This document shows, piece by piece, positions 1 to 7,704 of a DNA stretch of 64,000 nt. Location of the stretch: assembly GCF_003254275.1 (NCBI RefSeq), contig NZ_QKZK01000004.1:1-64000 (forward strand), given 5' to 3'. Below the pieces are notes generated by a model. The model worked only from the letters and a program-made list of their open reading frames with translations, did not search any database and was not told where the DNA came from. The position numbers were made by a program, and so were the translations under genes. How positions within the stretch are numbered: the first letter of the stretch is position 1; each line of letters opens with the position of its first letter. The DNA comes from Breznakibacter xylanolyticus. GTDB taxonomy: Bacteria > Bacteroidota > Bacteroidia > Bacteroidales > Marinilabiliaceae.

Positions 1-119
1 CTCTTTTGCTCTATTTGCTTTTGTAATACATTGATAATCAGTGTCTGAATTTTCGAAAAATCATTTGTAGTACACAAGGGGGTATTGTATATCAGCGGTT
101 TACATGTTTACTTTGGGGC

Positions 120-199
120 ATGTATTTCAAAGTATCCATGCGCACCAACCCCGAAACGGGAATCTATAGCGGTTATTACCGTGTTTAGTGGAGAGCTAG
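120..199 (+). pseudogene. Remnant of IS1634-like transposase N-terminus
   Basis: From the ATG at 120 the translation reads MYFKVSMRTNPETG then GYYR, which resembles the start of IS1634/IS4-type transposases of Bacteroidota. The frame hits TAG at 186. A +2 frame shift continues with V-E-S at 188-196 and then another TAG, as expected if the ancestral text was YYRLVES. No further transposase sequence is recognisable before 310. The motif TGTAGTACACAA occurs twice, near 67-78 and 231-242, around the remnant and could belong to element ends. This is a decayed fragment with no function expected. The family call rests on recalled sequence similarity. The rest of 1-310 shows no gene. Confidence 0.55.
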
Positions 200-310
200 C
201 GTCATTACGCTACCTTTACAAAGCGAAAATCTGTAGTACACAAATCCGAACTCGAAAATGAACAATTCATTGAAATACAGGCGCTGGCTTTAGGATAGCT
301 GCAAAATGGG

Positions 311-1300
311 TCAAATTTCGTCGATGGCCAAATAAATCTGAGTCATGTTGAGCAACTGATAAGCGATTTCGCCAAAGCCCATGCCACCCAACAAACTGAT
401 TTTTTTGCCATTCAGCTTGCCGTAAACATAATTGGACACACAATTACACGAGTACATCACCTCCCCGGTATTCACAGGGCTACGCTCGACAAACGTCTTA
501 GAATAGTTATCAATGGGAACGGCCAATTTATAAGTCTCGCCCCTCATCACAGGCGCAAAAAAAGTGACACTGCGGTTTTTTTCATCCATGGCTTGTAGGT
601 CACGATTGATAAACGCGCCCGAACAGTTGGCAATCAATGGCAGCTGAAGGCTCCAGTTGCGATCGGCCAAATAGTCGTAAATATTTGCAGGACGACCATT
701 AATAAGGCATTCGGACTGAACGTTTGAATCGGTGAGGAAATGGATTTCGTCACTCCCAGGATCTTGGTCAAAGATGTTGATAATTTCGACCCGGGCGATA
801 TAATGATCGGGCAACTCTACAAACAGCGCCACAGCGCCATCGGCACTCACCTGCCCAGTGAGGCCGTTGAACACACAAGCCTCGGCCACACCAATTTGAT
901 CCAAATCGATGCCGGCCACAAACCCCAGCAGCGGATTTTTAAAAATATCGGCATAACTCAACGAATGGAGGGTAAAGTCGAAAACGATGGGCTTGGCAAA
1001 GGGTAGAATCAAAAAGATAAATCCATTGGAAAACCCATTAGACGTCACCATTGGAAGGTTCTGTCGATTAAACGACATGATTTTGAAATTGAGCGCATAG
1101 GGCGTAAAATCGTCCACAAAAATCAGGTCATGCGAACAAGTGCCACCCTCGCGATCCATAAAGTAAGGGGTGGATCCGCCAATCCAGTTGCCCTTGGGCA
1201 GTTGGCGCAACAGGCGTTCATCGCCCGAGAGCACCATTTTTTTGCCTTGCCGGATAAACTGACAGACTTCTTCAACAGGGTAAAGTTTCTTTTTAATCAT
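311..1300 (-). CDS. Conserved protein of unknown function, possible distant FIST-like fold
   Basis: A 329-residue protein with no signal peptide or membrane segment, so probably cytoplasmic. Recognisable features are GNWIGGSTPYFMDREGG near residues 38-54 and a Cys/Gly-rich tail with YSCNCV and GGMGFGEIA near residues 285-312. I recall similar unnamed bacterial proteins (a DUF family, possibly DUF6976) but cannot confirm this. The C-terminal SCNC...GFGEI pattern resembles the C-terminal part of FIST sensory domains, which is inference only. It lies 12 bp downstream of a small gene on the same strand, so the two are probably co-transcribed. It is read divergently from the PAP2 phosphatase gene. 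Length and coding periodicity support a real gene; the function is unknown. Confidence 0.75.
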   Translation of the reverse strand: MIKKKLYPVEEVCQFIRQGKKMVLSGDERLLRQLPKGNWIGGSTPYFMDREGGTCSHDLIFVDDFTPYALNFKIMSFNRQNLPMVTSNGFSNGFIFLILPFAKPIVFDFTLHSLSYADIFKNPLLGFVAGIDLDQIGVAEACVFNGLTGQVSADGAVALFVELPDHYIARVEIINIFDQDPGSDEIHFLTDSNVQSECLINGRPANIYDYLADRNWSLQLPLIANCSGAFINRDLQAMDEKNRSVTFFAPVMRGETYKLAVPIDNYSKTFVERSPVNTGEVMYSCNCVSNYVYGKLNGKKISLLGGMGFGEIAYQLLNMTQIYLAIDEI

Positions 1301-1312
1301 AGGGTTGAGGGT

Positions 1313-1558
1313 TTACCAGGTTTTAAAAATGGCTATCAAATCATTTTTACATGCCATGGCGTATTTCTCGCACAAGGTATAAAGACCATTAATGGCAGCA
1401 GCAGGCGTTACCGTCCCTTCTTTAATCTCTTTTTGTGCCTGATGAACACGCATTTGAAGGACATAGTTTTTAAACGGATAGTCAATGTGTCCGTTGACCA
1501 TATCCAACCATTCCTTTCTGCTTTTAGGGGGAATTGATTTTCCGGGTTTCATAAACAA
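1313..1558 (-). CDS. Small conserved hypothetical protein (81 aa)
   Basis: A small, basic, soluble protein (MFMKPGKSIPPKSRKEWLDM...) of 81 residues with a predicted mostly helical sequence; it has no signal peptide and no motif I know. The start could be either of the first two Met codons. It ends 12 bp before the start of the larger unknown protein on the same strand and so probably forms a two-gene operon with it, transcribed from the 75-bp gap shared with the divergent PAP2 gene. The two may act together, but nothing in the sequence shows how. Confidence 0.6.
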   Translation of the reverse strand: MFMKPGKSIPPKSRKEWLDMVNGHIDYPFKNYVLQMRVHQAQKEIKEGTVTPAAAINGLYTLCEKYAMACKNDLIAIFKTW

Positions 1559-1633
1559 GGTTTTATGTACGATTAAGGTTAATTTGGCGTTCTGATTTCA
1601 GAAACGAACTTTAAATTAATAGTTATTTTTCAC

Positions 1634-2380
1634 TTGGCCGCACAAATTGTTAAAAAAATAAAAAAACCCTACAAGTGGTTGCTCACAATCTCTCAAGCAG
1701 GGTTGACCATTGCCCTGATAATTCTTGTACTGCCTTACCAGTTAACAGCCCAAACATCCGCTCCCGACTCCATTAAGTCAATGCCCACATGGGGTAAAGT
1801 GATTGCAGCAGGTGCGTTGTTAGGCACCGGATGGCTGCTCGACAAACCGGCATGGCAATGGAGCAAAAACCACCCATGCGAATTTGGACACCGTGCCAGC
1901 GAGTTTTCAGATGCCCTGGGGGAGAAAACCATTGTGGTACCTGCATTGCTCACCACCTTTGCCGGCAGTTATCTGCTAAAGGACGAAAAACTGAAAACCA
2001 CGTCGTGGACGGCCATCAAGTCGGTTGCCCTCACAGCCATGGCTACCGAAGGCATCAAAATCATGGCCGGCCGCCAGCGACCATTTGTAGAGGGAGACCA
2101 CAGCCGGTTCAGCCCCTTCAATACCGACGATAGATACAAATCCATGCCATCGGGTCACACATCGCTGGCCTTTGCCATCTTCACGCCCTTTGCCGAAAAA
2201 TACTCGCGTTGGATTTATCTGATGCCGGCAACGGTGGCCATCGGACGCGTGTATCAGCAAAAACACTGGCTCACCGATGTGATGGTGGGCGGCGGACTCG
2301 GGTGGATCAGCGGTTACCTGTTGACCCATTCTAACAAGAAAATTGTGATAGGCCCCGGCGGACTGGTCATCTGGTTTTAA
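1634..2380 (+). CDS. PAP2-family phosphatase, membrane-associated or exported
   Basis: A type 2 phosphatidic acid phosphatase homologue. All three catalytic motifs are visible: K142-x6-R149-P150, PSGH at 172-175 and G204-R205...H211...D215 (Gly replaces the usual Ser in motif 3). The family dephosphorylates lipid phosphates such as undecaprenyl pyrophosphate or phosphatidic acid at the outer face of the inner membrane. An N-terminal hydrophobic stretch (about 16-37) ends in LTAQ and may be a cleaved signal. The start is TTG because no ATG occurs upstream in frame; the next Met is residue 50, which would remove the signal. It stands alone between divergent unknown genes and a secreted protein. 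The substrate cannot be told from the sequence. Confidence 0.85.
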   Translation: MAAQIVKKIKKPYKWLLTISQAGLTIALIILVLPYQLTAQTSAPDSIKSMPTWGKVIAAGALLGTGWLLDKPAWQWSKNHPCEFGHRASEFSDALGEKTIVVPALLTTFAGSYLLKDEKLKTTSWTAIKSVALTAMATEGIKIMAGRQRPFVEGDHSRFSPFNTDDRYKSMPSGHTSLAFAIFTPFAEKYSRWIYLMPATVAIGRVYQQKHWLTDVMVGGGLGWISGYLLTHSNKKIVIGPGGLVIWF

Positions 2381-2467
2381 CTTTTCAAGCGATGCAAATG
2401 ACCACGCGAACCCGCCGTTTGAATAAAAATTCATAGTTTTGAACCCAACTATCAGAAAGATATCAAC

Positions 2468-3703
2468 ATGCATCTGATTCAAAAAAATATTGTTGCACTG
2501 CTGCTCGCATTCACCTTTGTGCCGGTCATGGCACAAATCAACGGCACCAATGCCTATTTGGCCGAACAAGCCGCTTACGGAAGCGATCTGCTATATTTTT
2601 ATTCCAACGCATCGCTTGCGCAGCTCGATGCCACCGCACCCGGAACCGCACCGGCCACATTTACCTGGAGCACCCACTCACAAAGCGGATGGCAATCTAT
2701 CAAAAGTGAAAGCGGGATGAATTCGTCACTGACCGGCATCAACGCCGGGTTATACCGATTGGTGATAAATGACGGTGCCACGACACAAACCCATCAGTGT
2801 TGGGTGATGGTGCCCACCATCAACAACGTGGCCATTGCCCTGGAACGCAGCAGCTGTGAGCGGGTCATTCTCTCCGGGACGTGCGACTTTGAACCGCTCA
2901 ACTATTACGACCCAGCCAATGGAACAACCTATCAGGTAGGCTATCAACCCTCGTATCAGTGGCACATGGGCGACGAAACGCTTGCCGTCACCGATGTGGC
3001 AACAGCCGAATTGCAGGCTCCTTACGACGACACCGAATATGGTTTAAAAGTATCCACACGCCTGCTCAACACGGCAGCATCCTCTGCAAGCCCGGTGGCC
3101 GTGAAGGCCATTGCCGTAAAAGCAGCCTTCACCTATACCAACACCAAGGACAAAGCCGAAAACGAATTACACACCGACACCGAAGGCTCGGCACCCATGC
3201 GTCTGCTTTTTAAGGCATCGCCCGATGGAACCACCGACCGCAGTCAGGGACACATCAATAACTACTCGTGGGAATTTGGCGAAGCCGGTAAAGATTTCAC
3301 GGCCGACCCCACCTTTGTGTTTCAGGAAGCCGGCACGTTTCCGGTAATTCTGACGGTAGAGAACTCTGAAAGTGGATGCTCAAGCACTTCAGAACCCGTA
3401 AATATCATCGTGAAAGAGGCCTTTGTAGAAGTCCCCAACGTGTTTACCCCCAACGGCGACGGGCAAAACGACGAGTTCCGCGTGGCCTACCGTTCCATCA
3501 AATCGTTCAGCATGATAATTGTGAACCGCTGGGGTCGGGTGGTGTACGAATCGACCAACCCCGACGAGGGCTGGGACGGAAAAATCGGCAAGCAGGATGC
3601 AGCGCCGGGAGTCTACTTTTACGACGTGAAAGCCACCGGGTACAACAAAGATGAATCCTTTCACCGCAAAGGATTCCTGCATTTGCTGGTAGGCAAACAG
3701 TAA
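2468..3703 (+). CDS. Secreted PKD-domain protein with CHU_C (type IX secretion, type B) C-terminus
   Basis: A 411-residue exported protein. Residues 1-23 form a Sec signal peptide (MHLIQKNIVALLLAFTFVPVMAQ-like, cut after AQ). The middle contains Ig/PKD-like beta-sandwich sequence, with a PKD-type stretch near 215-315 (NNYSWEFGEAG, FQEAGTFPVILTVENS). From residue 320 the sequence VEVPNVFTPNGDGQNDEF, NRWGRVVYES and GVYFYDVKA is the gliding-motility-associated C-terminal domain, used in Bacteroidota as the type B sorting signal for the type IX secretion system. The mature protein is therefore expected at the cell surface or in the medium. No catalytic domain is seen, so it is probably adhesive or structural. 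Confidence 0.88.
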   Translation: MHLIQKNIVALLLAFTFVPVMAQINGTNAYLAEQAAYGSDLLYFYSNASLAQLDATAPGTAPATFTWSTHSQSGWQSIKSESGMNSSLTGINAGLYRLVINDGATTQTHQCWVMVPTINNVAIALERSSCERVILSGTCDFEPLNYYDPANGTTYQVGYQPSYQWHMGDETLAVTDVATAELQAPYDDTEYGLKVSTRLLNTAASSASPVAVKAIAVKAAFTYTNTKDKAENELHTDTEGSAPMRLLFKASPDGTTDRSQGHINNYSWEFGEAGKDFTADPTFVFQEAGTFPVILTVENSESGCSSTSEPVNIIVKEAFVEVPNVFTPNGDGQNDEFRVAYRSIKSFSMIIVNRWGRVVYESTNPDEGWDGKIGKQDAAPGVYFYDVKATGYNKDESFHRKGFLHLLVGKQ

Positions 3704-3754
3704 ACTTTTCAGTTGCACGGGCTGTTATGCTCCCTCAACCAACCATTCATCAAC

Positions 3755-4105
3755 ATGAGTTACCAGACATTTACCGACCAGTGGGAAACCTTTTTGCTCA
3801 AAGCCGGCCAATACTTCAACGTGATGGCCAACTACGAGTTTCTGCTGTTCATCATCGGCATACAGGAATCGGGCAAGGGATTTGGCAACTTCTCAAAACA
3901 AGAGAAAACCGACCTCATCTCGCTGGGCATTTGCCGCATACTCGAAATAAAAGGCTACATGCGTCAATCAGGCAACGATCCCGAAGGATGGCCCCTGTTT
4001 GAAACCATCAAAAACCATCAGGTCATGCCCCCGTTGCAACACAACCGGATGATGCGCGAGGGCATTATGCAATATTTCGAAACCAACGTTTTTAACCAGT
4101 CATGA
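3755..4105 (+). CDS. Conserved hypothetical protein (116 aa) translationally coupled to a cyclophilin
   Basis: A small soluble protein beginning MSYQTFTDQWETF. A longer reading from 3713 adds 14 residues that look like noncoding sequence, so the ATG at 3755 is preferred. Motifs worth noting are LLFIIGIQESGKGF and KQEKTDLISLGICRIL; similar small proteins occur in Bacteroidota without known function. Its stop codon overlaps the start of the next gene as ATGA (4102-4105), which indicates translational coupling with the first cyclophilin. It may assist that isomerase, but this is inferred only from position. Confidence 0.75.
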   Translation: MSYQTFTDQWETFLLKAGQYFNVMANYEFLLFIIGIQESGKGFGNFSKQEKTDLISLGICRILEIKGYMRQSGNDPEGWPLFETIKNHQVMPPLQHNRMMREGIMQYFETNVFNQS

Positions 4106-4911
4106 CACGTTTTTTTGCATCGCTGCTGGCATTGGCATTGATGTGTGCCTGTGCCCATTCACAATCGAACACCCGCGTGGTGATTCACACCAACCATGGT
4201 GACATGGTGGTGGAATTATTTAACGACACCCCGGTGCACCGCGATAACTTTTTGAAACTGGTGCGCGAACATTATTACGACAGCCTGTTGTTCCATCGCG
4301 TCATTCACCAATTTATGCTGCAAGGGGGCGACCCGCAGTCTCGCGGGGCTCAAGCCGGCACGAAACTGGGCAACGGCAGCCCCGGTTACACCCTTGATGC
4401 AGAAATTGTTTATCCCGCCCACATCCACCAAAAGGGGGCTTTGTGCGCAGCCCGCCTGGGCGACCCCATGAACCCGCAACGCAAGTCGTCGGGCTCGCAG
4501 TTCTACATTGTGCACGGTCAGGTGTTTACTGCCGACATGCTCAGGCAGGTGGAAGCCCAAAAAACCCAAACGCAACAACGGGCAACCGGCCAAAAAGCCA
4601 TTGCCGCCTACACCGACAGCCTGCGCCATTACAGCACCCAGCGCGATTCGGTGCGTTTTGCACTGGTGCGCGACAAAGCCGTGGCCGCTGCCGAAATGGC
4701 CGCATCGACCGTTCCCCCCTTTGTGATGCCCGAGGCACACAAGCAGGTGTATCAAACGGTGGGGGGATCTCCCCATCTGGATGGCGAATACACCGTGTTT
4801 GGCCAGGTGGTGAGCGGCCTCGAAGTAATTGATGCCATTGCAGCCCTGCCCGTGGACGAAAACAACCGCCCCCTGCAGGATGTGAAAATGTGGATTGAAA
4901 TTGTGAAATAG
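4102..4911 (+). CDS. Exported cyclophilin-type peptidyl-prolyl isomerase (first of three)
   Basis: A cyclophilin-family peptidyl-prolyl cis-trans isomerase acting outside the cytoplasm. The first 20 residues are a signal sequence with LMCAC, so lipidation on Cys17 is possible. The core includes FHRVIHQFMLQGGDP, with the catalytic Arg and the Phe/Met/Gln pocket residues, and SSGSQFYIVHG. Unlike E. coli PpiA, a charged helical insertion of about 65 residues (roughly 150-215) separates this from the final block GGSPHLDGEYTVFGQV. Two more cyclophilin genes follow in the same direction. It is coupled to the preceding gene by an ATGA overlap and followed by a terminator. The substrates are likely to be periplasmic or outer-membrane proteins. 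Confidence 0.92.
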   Translation: MTRFFASLLALALMCACAHSQSNTRVVIHTNHGDMVVELFNDTPVHRDNFLKLVREHYYDSLLFHRVIHQFMLQGGDPQSRGAQAGTKLGNGSPGYTLDAEIVYPAHIHQKGALCAARLGDPMNPQRKSSGSQFYIVHGQVFTADMLRQVEAQKTQTQQRATGQKAIAAYTDSLRHYSTQRDSVRFALVRDKAVAAAEMAASTVPPFVMPEAHKQVYQTVGGSPHLDGEYTVFGQVVSGLEVIDAIAALPVDENNRPLQDVKMWIEIVK

Positions 4912-4919
4912 TCAACACA

Positions 4920-4954
4920 AACCCCGACGGTTTTCAAAACCTTCGGGGTTTTAT
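4920..4954 (+). terminator. Intrinsic terminator after first cyclophilin
   Basis: An inverted repeat (AACCCCGACGG / CCTTCGGGGTT) with a small loop and one mismatch is followed by TTTTATTATTT. It separates the first cyclophilin transcript from the second. Confidence 0.8.
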
Positions 4955-4979
4955 TATTTATAAAATGCAAATGACAAGT

Positions 4980-5786
4980 ATGAAAAGACTCTTCTATTTG
5001 CTGACGATGCTGTGGGGAATGTCCGTTTCAGCCCAATCACCAACCGATGACTATGTGCTGATTGCCACCAACCTGGGCAACATAAAGGTGCGATTGTACA
5101 ACGACACCCCCTTTCATCGCGACCGTTTTCTGCAATTGGTTGAGAAGAAGCATTTCGACGGCACGCTGTTTTACCGCGTGGTGAAAAACTTTGTGATACA
5201 AGGCGGCTCGTCCGACTCGCGCAACGCCGCACCGGGGCAGCACATCGGTTACGGCACCGATGCCGAAATCATCAGCTCGGAGTTTGTGAAAACCCGCTTC
5301 CACAAAAAAGGAGCCCTGTGCGCGCCGCGTCAGCCCGAGGCCATCAACCACTTCAAGATGTCGGACGTGAGCCAGTTTTACATTGTCAAAGGGCGCAAAT
5401 ACACCACCCAGGAACTCGACCTGATGGAGAAAGCCCGCAACAACCCCATCATGATTGATCTCAAGCGCAAACATTACCTGCCCTACAAAGAGGAGCTCGA
5501 TCAACTAAAGGCAAGCGACCCTGCCGAATTTAACAAACGACTGCGCGCCATCAAGCAGCAAATTGACTTCGACTACAGCGTATCGCGCAAGCTCGAGTTT
5601 ACCCCCGAGCAGCGTCATGCCTATACCACCGTGGGGGGGTGTCCCGATTTGGATGGCGACTACACCGTGTTTGGCGAAGTGGTGGAAGGACTGGATGTGG
5701 TAGACAAAATTGCCGTTTTGCAAACAGATAAAAATGATCGTCCGCTCAAGGATGTGAAAATCACCATGTCGGTTGTTGCAAAATGA
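4980..5786 (+). CDS. Exported cyclophilin-type peptidyl-prolyl isomerase (second of three)
   Basis: A 268-residue cyclophilin paralogue. The start is taken at ATG 4980 (MKRLFYLLTMLWGMSVSAQ), which gives a clean Sec signal peptide cut after SAQ; ATG at 4965 is possible. Catalytic features are FYRVVKNFVIQGG (catalytic Arg kept, Met of the pocket replaced by Val) and SQFYIVKG. The insertion between SQFYIV and GGCPDLDGDYTVFGEV is about 70 residues, very charged and helical (residues about 135-210), longer than in classical cyclophilins. It follows a terminator and so has its own promoter or depends on readthrough. The role is probably folding of exported proteins; the partner is unknown. Confidence 0.9.
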   Translation: MKRLFYLLTMLWGMSVSAQSPTDDYVLIATNLGNIKVRLYNDTPFHRDRFLQLVEKKHFDGTLFYRVVKNFVIQGGSSDSRNAAPGQHIGYGTDAEIISSEFVKTRFHKKGALCAPRQPEAINHFKMSDVSQFYIVKGRKYTTQELDLMEKARNNPIMIDLKRKHYLPYKEELDQLKASDPAEFNKRLRAIKQQIDFDYSVSRKLEFTPEQRHAYTTVGGCPDLDGDYTVFGEVVEGLDVVDKIAVLQTDKNDRPLKDVKITMSVVAK

Positions 5787-5806
5787 TGTTCTACATAACC
5801 AACTAA

Positions 5807-7099
5807 ATGTCGCTTCACATGTTTCGTCAAATCTTCCCGCTTGTATTTTTTGTTTTACTGGGCTGCTCATCCGGATCAAAAGATAAACAACAACAAGTTG
5901 CCCGTCCCGTGGCATCTCCCTACGACAACGCCCGTGCTTTGGTGCGGATAAACACCTACAATCACTACAACCAAAAAATGGCGGAGGGGTACGGCATTTA
6001 TGTCGAAAAAAACAAGGTGGTGGCCCCCCTGAGCCTGGTCAAAGGCAGTTTCAGAGTGAAAGTATCGCCCATCGGCACCGATAACTTTAGCGACGTGGAA
6101 GGTTTCACGGCTCACAGTTTTGATCACGACCTGATTGTGATGCAAGCCGTGAACCGATGCAAGGCACCCGTCAACCTGGCTAAAGCGCAGGCGCCCGGCG
6201 ACACCCTGCTGTCGCTCTTTTGGAACAATCGCCAGCTTTACTTCAACAAATCTACCCCCGGCAAGCCATTGCCGGGAGACACGCTGGGGTGGGTTGCCAT
6301 CGCAGGAAAGGCCGCAGCGGGCGAAGCACTCTTCACCCCCACGCACGCTTTCGCGGGCATGGTGCAACAGGTAACGATGGGCGACTCGGTGATGACAGCC
6401 ATATTGCCGGCCAAAGCCATCGCGCTAATGCTCTCCCGACAAAACGAACTTCGCTCGGTGTACGACCTGGCCACCAAAAGCAACAAAACCTACCCCTCGT
6501 ACACCACCATCAAGGGCTTTAACATCGTCACCGACCGGGGCAACATCGCCATTCGGCTGTACAACGACACGCCCGAGTACCGCGATAACTTCATCCGCCT
6601 GGTGAGCGACGGTTTTTACGACAGCCTGCTCATTCACCGCGTCATCAAAGGATTCCTTATTCAAGCCGGCGCGGCCGACACCAAATATGCCGGCAAGCAC
6701 GACGTGGTGGGATGGCAGGGCCCCGGATATACCCTGCCCGTGGTGGTGAAACCGCACCTGTTTCACAAACGGGGCGCCGTGGCTGCGGCCAAGCTGCCGG
6801 CCGACCGTAACCCCCGCAACCGCTGCGACGGGTCGCAGTTTTACATCGTGTCGGGGCGCGTGTGGACACACGCCGAACTCGACGACCTGGAGAAGGAACG
6901 CAAAACCAAATTCACTCCCGCGCAGCGACAAGCCTACACCACCATTGGCGGCGCCCCGCACCTCGACGGCGACTACACCGTGTTTGGCGAAGTAACCGCC
7001 GGCATGGAAGTGGCCGACAACATTGCCCGCGTGGAAACCGGCACCGGCGATCGCCCCGTCAACGACATCCGCATCCGTACCGTGAAGATGATGCGGTAA
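5807..7099 (+). CDS. Lipoprotein with degenerate trypsin-like domain fused to cyclophilin (third of three)
   Basis: A 430-residue predicted lipoprotein (lipobox LLGC, Cys20; an alternative start at 5819 keeps it). Residues about 45-215 resemble a chymotrypsin-fold protease: GYGIYVEKNKVVAPLSLV matches the strand before the catalytic His, and FDHDLIVMQA matches the catalytic Asp region. Ser76 occupies the His position and no Ser is found where the NSGGP-type nucleophile loop should be (FAGMV near 182-186), so it should be catalytically dead. Residues about 236-430 are a cyclophilin with IHRVIKGFLIQAG, GSQFYIV and GGAPHLDGDYTVFGEV. It is the only one of the three with this extra domain. The protease-like assignment is inference; the isomerase call is firm. 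Confidence 0.85.
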   Translation: MSLHMFRQIFPLVFFVLLGCSSGSKDKQQQVARPVASPYDNARALVRINTYNHYNQKMAEGYGIYVEKNKVVAPLSLVKGSFRVKVSPIGTDNFSDVEGFTAHSFDHDLIVMQAVNRCKAPVNLAKAQAPGDTLLSLFWNNRQLYFNKSTPGKPLPGDTLGWVAIAGKAAAGEALFTPTHAFAGMVQQVTMGDSVMTAILPAKAIALMLSRQNELRSVYDLATKSNKTYPSYTTIKGFNIVTDRGNIAIRLYNDTPEYRDNFIRLVSDGFYDSLLIHRVIKGFLIQAGAADTKYAGKHDVVGWQGPGYTLPVVVKPHLFHKRGAVAAAKLPADRNPRNRCDGSQFYIVSGRVWTHAELDDLEKERKTKFTPAQRQAYTTIGGAPHLDGDYTVFGEVTAGMEVADNIARVETGTGDRPVNDIRIRTVKMMR

Positions 7100-7123
7100 A
7101 ACATCATCCCACACTCATCAAAC

Positions 7124-7164
7124 ACACCCCTTCTGCGACTCGCCAACGAACGCAGAAGGGGTGT
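7124..7164 (+). terminator. Perfect 14-bp inverted repeat downstream of cyclophilins
   Basis: ACACCCCTTCTGCG (7124-7137) and its exact complement (7151-7164) enclose a 13-nt loop. A strong hairpin is expected, but no U-run follows on either strand, so it may be a non-classical terminator or an mRNA 3'-end stabiliser for the third cyclophilin. Confidence 0.5.
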
Positions 7165-7224
7165 GGTCGCATTGCGGCTGAACGTCAACGACGGACAAAG
7201 CAGTATTGTCGCCTTGCACATCAT

Positions 7225-7536
7225 CATCGTCGCAAGACATAATCATTACACAAGCCTGCACGCCTCTATCATCCCGGGACGAAGTGATGATGCAGCTATG
7301 CACACATCTTTCGTCCCGGGACGAAAGGGATATGTAAGCTTGCACACGCTTTTCGTCCCGGGACGAAAGTAGTATGTAAGGTTGCACAGCCGTTTCGTCC
7401 CGGGACGAATGTATCGTGCAAGCGTGCACAACCATTTCGTCCCGGGACGAAAGTGCTGTGCAAAGCAACTTCACCCATTCGTCCCGTGACGAAGATGGCG
7501 TGCATCAACGAGAGACCCGTTCGTCCGGAAATGACA
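7225..7536. repeat. Strand-symmetric array of 42-bp units with two alternating palindromes
   Basis: The 18-bp palindrome TTTCGTCCCGGGACGAAA is centred at 7317.5, 7359.5, 7401.5 and 7443.5. Decaying copies at the same phase are centred at 7275.5, 7485.5 and 7527.5, and a very worn one near 7233.5. The period is exactly 42 bp throughout. Each 24-bp connector carries a second palindromic core of the type TGTAAGCTTGCACA centred 21 bp from the first, so symmetric cores alternate every 21 bp. The outer copies are the most diverged. The array reads almost the same on both strands and keeps open frames only because 42 is a multiple of 3. No gene is convincing within 7100-7704. The function is unknown; a protein-binding array is more likely than RNA hairpins because the palindromes have no loop. 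Confidence 0.9.
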
Positions 7537-7613
7537 GGCTGCCGCATGCTCACGTGACATCATCAACCAACATCAACGGCATCCCCCAACAGTCGGTTTC
7601 GCCGCACACACCA

Positions 7614-7652
7614 TAAAAAAGGCTGCCACGAAGGTTTCCCTTCCCGACAGCC
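7614..7652 (-). terminator. Intrinsic terminator of the murA transcript
   Basis: Read on the minus strand, GGCTGTCGGGAAGG and CCTTCGTGGCAGCC enclose GAAA and are followed by a run of six T. It lies 50 bp beyond the murA stop codon. Confidence 0.85.
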
Positions 7653-7704
7653 TTGTGGTGTTGCCATTTTTCGGACGATGTCTCAGCGTCGCCTTACATT
7701 TGGG

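Noticed and set aside
7225-7536. CRISPR array
   Set aside because: The intervals between palindromes are themselves conserved and partly palindromic, so there are no unique spacers. No cas gene is in the window.
7296-7553. Minus-strand protein with 14-residue repeats (FVPGRNGCARLHDT type)
   Set aside because: The frame is open only because the DNA repeat is 42 bp. The same peptide type is read on the plus strand, there is no signal or flanking conserved sequence, and frames of this sort are expected from palindromic arrays.
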